Position numbers and translations under genes: made by a program. The notes beneath the pieces were generated by a model, which was not told the DNA's origin, did no database searches, and saw nothing but the letters and a program-made list of their open reading frames with translations. From NCBI GenBank assembly GCA_963662175.1, contig OY759221.1:36330045-36394044 (forward strand): a stretch of DNA of 64,000 bases, in the 5' to 3' direction. Below, one piece after another: positions 55,218 to 64,000 of the stretch. Position 1 is the first letter of the stretch, and every line of letters starts with the position of its first letter. This DNA comes from Aradus depressus. Taxonomy: Eukaryota > Arthropoda > Insecta > Hemiptera > Aradidae.

Positions 55218-57087
55218 AAATGAAATGAAATGAAAAAACAATTTTGATTCTGGGACATACGTCCCCTAAGAATAACAGCATAAGAGATAAACAAAAGAGA
55301 TACCAGTATCAAACAAGTTGAATAAAAGATAACAAATAAGGGAGTATAGCAACTAAAGAAACAAAAGCAGTTAGAAATAAGGATAAACAAATCATATTAA
55401 AATAAATGAGGAACAGTGTTAGAATTATAAAGTGAAAAAATAATAGCAAAAGTAAATATAAATGACAGGAAGGGTCACTGAGAGAGAGAGAGAAAGATTA
55501 AATAATAAAATAAATAAATATAATATGTGTCATACACACTGGTACATACATTTAATTACAGATATATATCCAAAATCCAGAATATCACACACCTATACAT
55601 TATTCTGCTTGGAATTGAAAGAAATGAGTGAAAAGAAAAAAAGGAATGATTAGTTCTAAAATAAAATATGTAGTGACTAAACACATAGTGACCAAACATA
55701 TAGTGACTAGTTATATAGTGCCTAAACATATAGTGACCCTACATGTGATCCAACTGGGATGATGAAACTGAAGAGTAACATCAGTCCAGCTATAGACTGA
55801 GAGACTCATGGGAAGACGAGAACTATCCCATAGGACGCTAGCCCTGGGAATCAGACGTTTGATGAGTAAGGAGGTGCTGGAAGAGCTGGGATTTAAAAGA
55901 AATTAGACTAGGAGCATGGCGAATCTGGAGAAGGAGTGAGTTCCAGAGGGAGGTAGCCTGGACAAGGAAGGAATTGTGATAGGTTGTAGTCCTGTGGGCA
56001 GGGAGGTAAAGATCGGAGGGACGGGATCTGGTGACTTTTTGATGGATGTGGGATTTAAATTGGAGCATTTGGAAGATATAGGAGGGCTTTTGGGATGATA
56101 AGGTCCGGAAAAGAAAGGAGCCCAGGAAATAACTACGACGAGAGGAGGGGTATAGCCATTTTAGATCAGTGTATGAACTGGTAATAGAAGAGTGTCTGGG
56201 GAGCCCGAAGATGAATCGTAAAAAGGAATTCATAACTCGCTTCAGTTTCATGTCGAGCTCACCAGAAAGTCCTCCATACACAAGGCAAGCATAGTCAAAG
56301 TAGGGGAACACAAGGGAGGATACCAACAACTGACGAGTTTGAGTGGGGAGGAGGTGACGAAGTCGTTTTAGAAGGTATTGGGTTTTGAAGGAGCGGTTGG
56401 ATATGTGGGAGATATGTTCTTTCCAGGAGAGGGATTGGTCAAGGATTAATCCAAGGTTTTTTACGTTGGTGCAGTATTCTATCTCTGAGTCATGTAGTTT
56501 TAAAGGAGGTAAGTCAGTGAGAGAGTTGAGTAGTCTGTGGTTTCCTATTACAATAGCTTTGGTTTTCTCAGCGTTCAAGGTCAGTCCATTGTTAGTAGCC
56601 CAGTTGGTGATACCATGTATATCCTCCATCATTTTGTTGTAAGCATCTTGGGCAGAGGAGGGATGGAAGGAGAGATAAATTTGGAAATCATCGGCGTAGA
56701 GATGATATTTGGAGTGTTTGAGAGAATTAGGGAGGTCGTTTATGAATATAGAAAAAAGGGTGGGTGAGAGGGACGAGCCTTGAGGGACCCCAGAGTTGAG
56801 TGGAAGAAAGGACGAGAGAGGTAGGTTAGGAACAAGAACCGACTGTGAGCGTCCGGAGAGGAAGGACTGAAGCCAGCAAACAGCACTGGGAGAAAGGTTG
56901 GAATTGTGGAGTTTGGCAAGGAGGATGCTGTGGTCGACGGTGTCAAAGGCTTTAGTGAAGTCGAAGAGTACTAGTAGAGTTAACTGTCTGTTGTCTATGG
57001 CTAGTTGGAGGTCGTTAGTAACTTTTAGGAGGGCGGATTGGGTGCTTAGGCCAGGACGGAAGCCAGACTGAAGGGGATCTAGGATCT
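55218..57087 (-). mobile_element. CATTT-tailed non-LTR retrotransposon, 5'-truncated
   Basis: Reverse transcriptase frame (57087 to 55838) and 3' UTR on minus, ending GTTATTCTTAGGGGACGTAT, CAGAATCAAAATTG and TTTCATTTCATTTCATTTC. The last part matches the 3' end at 50041-50090. It lies in the putative bru3 3' UTR intron, antisense to the gene. No clear target duplication was found. Confidence 0.88.
55838..57087 (-). CDS. Reverse transcriptase, partial (non-LTR retrotransposon)
   Basis: About 416 codons are open on minus with no stop, from QSGFRPGLSTQSALL (motif 2-like) through VLFDFTKAFDTVDHSI (motif A, catalytic Asp), NSGVPQGSSLSPTLF (motif B), HLYADDFQIYLS (motif C, YADD), NAEKTKAIVIG (motif D) and NLGLILDQSLSWKEHI (thumb), to a C-terminal FHNSFLV-type block and a stop after SDSQG. 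It lacks the endonuclease and first RT motifs, which lie beyond the 5' truncation at about 57087. The uninterrupted frame suggests recent insertion. The clade is within the Jockey/CR1/L2 range; the CATTT tail slightly favours CR1/L2 types. Confidence 0.92.
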
Positions 57088-57779
57088 TATATTATTCAAT
57101 TAACATACTATTATTATTTTTTATTTTGTAATATATATTTATACTTTTTTTGTTTCAGGGACCCTCGGTGTACCATTTTTCATTACAGCACAATTTCTTT
57201 TGTTATCAATTACCTCTTGTCCGCCAAAGAGTGCAATATGGATTATACTAGTCATCTTCTAGTCATCCTGAGGGAAACCATATAAGATATTAGTTTGCCA
57301 ATGTATCAAGTATTATAGGAACAGTGATCTGAGAAGTATGAGCATAGTAGAAAATATCTAGTATTTAACAATGGACGGTAAAGGAGGGTTATATATTTAT
57401 ATATGTACTTACAATTAGTAGGTATTTATTTTAGTATTATTTTATATAAGGGTCATTCCCAGAACGATTAATTTTTCTGATCTTATATCTTAGATTTTTT
57501 TTCCCCCTCAAGAAAAGAAAATTTCTCTCAGAATGAGTTTTTAATTTATTTAAAAGTTATGAGGTTTTTTATTCAATCATTTATAACTCATTGTACAAAA
57601 TTTATAGAGTATTGATTAAATTCAGTTCAAAATGTATTGAGGTTAAAAAATGTTGGTTAATTTTCTTCAACGATTTATAAACTCGTAACTTTGAAAGCTT
57701 TACAACAATGGTTTAATACGAAGATATCAAATCAATAAAGTTTTCATCAAAGTTCTTATATACATATAATATATATCAA

Positions 57780-57910
57780 TATATTCAATCATTCATAACT
57801 CAAAAGTTGATAAATTCTAAAGTAATTATTTATTTAGCATCGTGCACGAAGTGTGTTGACAATATAGCGTTTTCATCAACGATTACCAAAGCAGTCGTTA
57901 TATAGCAGTA
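57780..57910 (+). repeat. Family D repeat copy
   Basis: TTCATAACTCAAAAGTTGAT, GTGTGTTGACAATATAGCGT, TCATCAACGATTACCAAAGC; compare 53440-53600. Confidence 0.6.
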
Positions 57911-58207
57911 TTTGAGTTTTTCTAAAATTGTTTTTAGTTTGGCTGATTGGCAGATATGTTTCATACATAAGGAGGCTAATGATTAAAAAAAAGTTCATCT
58001 TTTCTAACTTAAACATATTTTTAATTTTCTATCAGAATTTTAAAATTATGTCCCTAGCATGAAAACATTTTTAATAAAGAAAGGTTTGAACAATGCTTTA
58101 ATTAAAAAAAAATTAATACCTATATGTATTTATTTTTTATTTTTAAACTTTGTTTCATTACGAGCTTAATCATTAGTTTAATTAATACAAAAAATCATTA
58201 CTGACCG

Positions 58208-58239
<32 letters not shown>

Positions 58240-60450
58240 GAGTTACAGATATATAAATCTCCTAAAATAAATTCTGAAATACACACCGATAAAAAAAAAA
58301 ATGTTTTTTTTTTTCTTCAAATATTTCTGTCAATAATAAGTACATTAGGTGATCGTTCTGGCGATGAATGGCCCATAAACAATTTAATTTTAGTAATTAA
58401 TCATTATTTCCTATATACTTTTTTTAAAATTTAATATTTCAAATAACTCACTTTGTTACCTTCATGAACTAGTCCAGTTATCTATTTATTAGTATATACA
58501 TATTTATTATATTATTATAAACTATAGTTATTAACAATTTTGTTGAAAATATAAACATTTCAATATTTTATCATAAGGGTAGAAAAATGATAATACTCAT
58601 AACTATTTTTGACTGTTAAGCATCCCAAATTTTTAAATGTGATATCAATTTTCCGCTATTATTTTTTTTTAAATTATTATTTATTTATTTGTTTTTATTT
58701 AAATTGATGTTCTAGTACACAATATAGTAAATTCGCTCTGGGACTCATGATTCCGAATGGGCTGTGAATTATTTCAATGTCAAAAATCATTTATATATAT
58801 ATGTATATGTATTATATCTGTTTTGTTTCATTGTACATATGTGTGTGGAGAGTTTAACTCTGTACAGGATGTTGTAATGTTGTCTTTTCGGTGTAATGTG
58901 TCTTTTTAAAAACATTTTAGGCATATCTGGAATGTACTACTGTCAATTGATATTTAAAAAATTCTTAAAAAAATGAAAAAAATAATAAGATGGATTTAAT
59001 GTATTTAACGCATTTTGTGCTACTTTTTAACATATACCTACTGCAATGTTAAAAAAAAAAAATCAAAAAATAATTTTAAGAAAATTTTCAGTATACGAAT
59101 AATGTGAAAAATTCATTTAAATTTTGAAAGTATCCCTGTTTCTAGTTGTTTAATGATTTGGTAATTATCTGAATTACTGTCAAATGAGAGTAAAATATTT
59201 GTCCAACATTTTTCTGTTTTTCTTTGCTATAATTTGAGATATTCAACCTCAGGCTTCGCACTGCTAAAAAGGGTGAGCTATTAGTCACCATGGAAACCTT
59301 AGGTCAGATCCTCAAAAATGGTAAAAATTAGTTGTTTTTTCCCAAAACTATGGAAAGATGGACGAATCCTTTCTTGGACAGCCTAGAATTAAGGAGTACC
59401 TGCTGTTAACTTGATTCAGAAGTTGTTTTTGTTTTTAATAGGCAAAAATATAGCGGGAGTGTCATTCCGTTCGTCTAAACCAGATTTGGACACACGTTTT
59501 TAGGGTGCGGTAGAAAAAATCAAAAGCCAAAGGGGTGAAATTAATTAATTAAAAAAATAACACTGACAATTAAATAATGATTATTGTCATTAACAAGTTT
59601 AACGATAACATCCAACACATATTTCATGTATATGTTGATATAAACATGTAGAAAATATATGGTAACATTGTTATCAGGAGAAAAGAGATACATTTGTTTA
59701 AAATACTGACGTTAAAACGAAGTTTTTCGCAATTTTCATAATAACGCAACAAAAATAGAATTTATGACATAAATATTGTAATAGGTAAATGAAAAAGGAA
59801 TCTTAAAAATATTTTTCAACTTTTTTTTGGGCTTTTCAAAAAAAATACTCGAATCTTTAAAAAAATTACATGACATGAGAACATATTTCATGAATGCTTA
59901 ATTACTAATTTATCTCGCGATTAAACTTTAAGACAGAGCATTTCTCACATTCTTATTCAGCTAGAACTTTCAAAAACGAATGGCTGAAACTTTATTCTCT
60001 CTAAAATTAACTATTAAAAAGATAAAAAAGTTTGCTGTTCTGCACGTTTTAGAATTCTTACACGAGTTATATTGAGCCGCCCTGCACGCCGCGACTATAC
60101 CCTGGGCCGTAGTTTGTCCAAACCTGGCTTAAAGCATCGCTAGTGTTACTCTTTAGTCTCTAATAATAAATTCCGTCAAAGTGATAGTCAATTTCTAGTC
60201 ATTCGACAGACTTAAAAAAAAAAAATAATATATATATATTTATATAATCATTTGTTTGGCGTTTATTTATATTTGTATTAGTTCTTATTTTAGTAATATT
60301 CACCGTTATAGTATTATACATTATATTTAATAATAATTTTCCTCATTTAATTTTATTTATTAAACATTTAATTTTATTTATGAACAAATTATTCATTGCC
60401 ATCACCATGATACTAGTCAACCTTTTATTTTAAGTTTATTGAAAATATTC

Positions 60451-60750
60451 GTTAGTTATTAGTAATTGTGGCTTTAACTATGAGGTCATATTGCCTACTA
60501 CCAGAGCACTTTTTTGTCGCTCTGGTGGACATGCCCCCGACGCTATTGTGGGAGTCTCTAATTTTGCCTTCCCAGGTTTTTTTCACCTAGGATAGGGATC
60601 TTTACAGGCTTGAGGTCCCATCCGAAGGGCAGCGTGCTCAAGATTTGTTTTTTTCACCTCTCTGATAAAAAGAAACCCTAAAAGTCTCGGCTGGGTTTCA
60701 AAACCTCGATCTTGAGGTTATTATGCAAGCACGTTATCTCTGAGCTACCG
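60451..60750 (-). mobile_element. tRNA-headed SINE, old copy
   Basis: Reversed: TCCGGTAGCTCAGAGATAAC head, a GGTTTTGAAACCC B-box relic, body stem of the second subfamily (TTTCTTTTTATCAGAGAGGT), CCAGAGCGACAAAAAAGTGC then TCTGG, tail CTCATAGTTAAAGCCACAAT. More diverged than the intron copies. Confidence 0.82.
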
Positions 60751-62589
60751 GATAGAGAGTTATATCATTAGAGGGAGAAAATAAAGTGGTTTTGTGGTCT
60801 CGTTGAATCTCAAATTTTTAAATGTAACATTTTTTCGTTCTTACATCCTTATGGCGCATGCCTGTTAGGAAGTTCAGCCGAGGAGGACAGAAATATGGGA
60901 CAAACATTTATGTATTTTGAAATGATCAATGAAAATAGAATGTATTAGAAAATAAATAAAAAAATATTTTATTCACTCATAAGAAATACAAAACAAACAA
61001 CATGAAAACGTTGCTGAATTTTTGTTTAAAATATGAAACATAAAATAAAATATAATTTTTAGTATTTTTAGAATCAAATAAATGAATAAACGTATTAAAC
61101 TGTGCCATAATTTTCAATAATTAGGCATCTATGAACAACTGTTATAACCTAATCCTTTTTTATTTATTTATTTTGAAATTAAACAGTTTTGATAGAAAAA
61201 CATAGTTCAATTAATTTTCCGCTTTTAACGGAGATGTAATATGTATATATATATATTTTCTGCCAATCTGGGATAACTTTGGTCCCTACACTCCGAAAAA
61301 TCATCTGTGTGTGTAAATATATATATATATATTCTGTGTATGTATAACTCCTTTTAATGTTTTGAATGTCACATTGAATGTGTCTAAATCTCTCTTATAC
61401 GATCATTTCCTCTCGTGATTTCTCTTTACCGAGCGTTGAGTAGTTAATTTATTCAAATAGAATGCGAAAATATTGTAACTGTGTATAAATACAGGCCTAG
61501 AATATATATATTTATTTATTTTTTTGTTAAACTACTTTGGGATTTTAACAGTCAAAATAATATTTTTATTGTATTCAACAAAAGCACTATATATTTATAT
61601 ATTTTTTTCTAATGCTATTTCTCTATATATATATATATATATGTATATATACGTTTTTGGTGGTTTTTATGATAAGAAGCATACAAAAAAGTATTTTAAT
61701 ACTTATTTTCGAGTATTTCGTCAACAGCTCTCTATATAATTGAAAATATTATTAAACAAAAAAAAAATTCAAAGGTGCCACCATTAGTTTATTAAATGAA
61801 AAAAAATAAATAAATGAAAAAAAAATGTATATAGAACATAGTATAGTTTTACGTAAAAATGTTGAAAAGTCCAAATAACCTCTTTGTACAGATTCTAATT
61901 CTAGTTATCTTTTTTAATAAAAAATAAAACTATTATTCCCTAATTTAAAAGGGCAAACAAATGTCATACTTAATATTGGTATGTATAAAATATTAAACAA
62001 AAAAAAAAAATGTCGGTGGCAACCGCATATTACATATATATATTTTAAATGCTTAATAATTTAGATGTTGATGTAGAAAATTACAGGGCAATTTATAGAT
62101 AACGGTTTAGGATGTAATCTTTAAAATTATGGGCCTGTTTAATGCCTTAAATAACTCATTTTGCATCTAGAAATGTATGATATTGATAAACACGATCTTG
62201 ACAAATGTTTTGTAATGTCTAGCTATTTGTAAAATGTATAAATCTTTGATATACTGACGAAAGTTTTATTTATTTATTTTTTAAATTTAATAATTTCATA
62301 CTTGAGTATACACACTGTGAATATACACATATTCTGTGTGCATTTAATACATGTATGCTCATGTGCAGGTATGTAAAAATTGTACGGATGGTTCAGACAC
62401 TGAAATTGCACTTCAATGCAATAATAATTAATAAACAAAATATGCATTTTTTTTTTTTTTTTTAATTTTTGTACAAAATATGAATTAAAAAGTTAAGATT
62501 TTTAGAATGATCCGATTTCGCCGTTTAATATAAATAAAATGAATATAGAAATTTCCGATCAGTAACGTCTGTTACAGGATGCTTCTTTA

Positions 62590-62815
62590 TAAGGCAAATA
62601 AAGTAATTTGTTATCCTGTTCAAAAATTGTTTTATTTCACAACCGGTTTCGCATATTCTGCATCGATCAGGTTGAGGAAAAATAAAGGGGTGATAGGGGG
62701 TGAGTGTGTGGTAACTCTTCCAGTAACTCATCCCTATTTCCCCTCATTTTTCTTCAACCTGATCGATACAGCATATTCGAAACCGATGTAAAATAAAACA
62801 ATTTTTGAATGAGAA
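62590..62815. repeat. Penelope-type inverted repeat (ACCGGTT family)
   Basis: The left arm on minus reads CTGATCGATGCAGAATATGC then GAAACCGGTTGTG; the right arm on plus reads CTGATCGATACAGCATATTC then GAAACCGATG. CAAAAATTGTTTTATTT and AAATAAAACAATTTTTG close the two ends. The inner arms pair through TTGAGGAAAAATAAAGGGG. Same family as 4660-4795. Confidence 0.8.
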
Positions 62816-64000
62816 AACCATCACTTTATTCATCTTATAAAACTAATATATACTTTTACACCTTTATAATTCTCCCATTTATTTTTTTGCTTTTTACAAT
62901 ATTAACAATATAGACATTTTGGGAATAACTCCCAAGTATCCATAATTTATTTCCAGATCTTTATTATAAACATTCCACTTATTGGTCAAATTCCTTTTGC
63001 AGAACATATTTTCTGAGTCGACCTGTCTCAACTGGAGGTTATAGAATACAGAGAATTACTTTTTGCTATTAGAACTGTAATGATAAAATGTCTTTCGACA
63101 AAAAAATATGTTTATTTTGACCTGAAAAGCAAAGTTGTGATTGCAATTTTGAAATCCAAGACCAGAAAAATCACAAAGCTTCCGTTATCGATCGGATAAG
63201 CGAGGAAGTAAACAAAAAAAAAAAACACTTCTATTGTTTAGTAATTAGTTTCAGTAATCAACTACCATCACCAGATGGTGAATCTGAACAAACACTACCA
63301 ATTTTTTTTTTTTTCAAATATAAAATTCTCTAACTATTCAACATTCTTTTAATTTAAGAATTTAAAAAGAGTTAAAACGCTTATTATTATCATTACAAAA
63401 TACACTGAATATATAAACAAGTTAATAAAAATAATATTATTACAGGTAAATTACCAATACAAAAAAATTAAGGAGTGAAAAGAACTATCTCTACTTTTTA
63501 GGTAATTTATATGTAATAATTTTATACGTATGTTTATTGCAATAATAATACTTAGCATTTAATCACTTGTTAGTTTGCTAATTTTAGTGATATCTAAAAA
63601 AAATGTTGGTTCAAATGTTTCAAGATTCACCATGTGTTGATGGTAATTGATTGCCAAAACTAGTTGCGGGTGAGTGTGTATCGATCATATTTATCTATCT
63701 GGATAGCCTAAATTTCGGCTCTGAACCATTCTTCTGATATGTATACATTCTAATTGCCGAAAGCATATTTGGGTCTATTAATCTGCGTCTGTATCCTTCA
63801 GTCTGTCGGGTTGTAGGAGGAGGATCATGATGCTGGACCCGCCGCAAAATTGTGCAGATAAACCCTAAATACAATTCTCGGTGAGTCTGTTGAACCCATT
63901 GAAGGGAAGATTCAGTAGCTTGCCAACAACACTGGACAGTGTTGCCATTTCAATAAATAAATCCCACAGGTCAGAGAGATCGTCCCTTGCAGTAAATATG
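62816..64000. other. No gene recognised to the window end
   Basis: AT-rich. 62870-62965 resembles 44130-44230 (CTCCCATTTATTTTTTTG, ATATAGAC, GATCTTTATTATAAAC). The last ~300 bases are less AT-rich but contain no convincing coding frame. Confidence 0.4.

Larger units (their letters stand above)
57159..62450 (+). other. bru3: Putative long 3' UTR exon of bru3
   Basis: The acceptor ATACTTTTTTTGTTTCAG ends at 57158. The downstream sequence is extremely AT-rich, has no coding frame, and is poorer in transposons than the introns apart from one SINE and a family-D copy. AATAAA at about 62430 is followed by a long T run, and a Penelope-type repeat begins at about 62580, so the transcript may end near 62450. 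Long 3' UTRs are common in neuronal RNA-binding protein genes. Only cDNA could confirm this. Confidence 0.35.

Noticed and set aside
54897..55241. Repetitive protein genes on both strands
   Set aside because: Frames arise because the tandem unit is 27 bases. No start context, splice support or domain.

Overview
This window looks like part of a large, AT-rich, repeat-laden arthropod genome, probably an insect and possibly hemipteran-like; the species cannot be named from the sequence. The evidence is spliced coding exons with GT-AG introns, tRNA-headed SINEs whose tails end in (CCTAA)n, which matches the (TTAGG)n telomere repeat of many arthropods, and relics of arthropod transposon types (hAT, pogo-like, Jockey-like and Penelope-like).

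Only one host gene is supported. Six internal coding exons plus a terminal coding exon (seven in all, 31794-52534, plus strand) encode the C-terminal half of a CELF/Bruno RNA-binding protein of the CELF3-6/Bru-3 type: the linker after RRM2, then RRM3, ending in RPKDANRPY and a stop. All splice phases agree from exon to exon. RRM1 and RRM2 are not in the window, so the gene starts upstream and the first ~31.8 kb is probably intron. A strong donor lies 18 bases after the stop codon. A plausible acceptor at 57158/57159 suggests a 3' UTR intron and a long AT-rich 3' UTR that may end near 62.45 kb.

The rest is layered mobile DNA. (1) 1-2.2 kb: a pogo-like end, then an 80-bp minisatellite containing a 434-bp higher-order duplication. 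(2) 4.8-6.45 kb: a BED-finger hAT transposase relic interrupted by a second hAT element, which itself contains a SINE. (3) 6.5-9.9, 20.2-20.7, 23.2-23.4, 42.7-43.1, 47.8-48.3, 50.7-52.4 and 62.6-62.8 kb: inverted or single repeats carrying a hammerhead-ribozyme-like CTGAWGA/hairpin/GAAA signature, as in Penelope-like elements. Two have direct duplications and a short one-sided tail. A Penelope-like GIY-YIG remnant lies at 15.06-15.26 kb. (4) About twenty copies or pieces of a tRNA-headed SINE whose body folds as several stem-loops. (5) A very abundant non-coding repeat, called family B here, hit by pogo-like and hAT elements with clean duplications at 30.1-31.4 kb. (6) Non-LTR retrotransposon 3' ends: three Jockey-like, two CATTT-tailed, and one with a Cys/His knuckle. 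(7) A 745-bp long-TIR element with a 10-bp duplication, as in MULEs.

No intact autonomous element, CRISPR array, virus or operon was seen. The most unusual material is the density of hammerhead-like foldback units and the paired-base changes in the SINE hairpins, not a new protein system.
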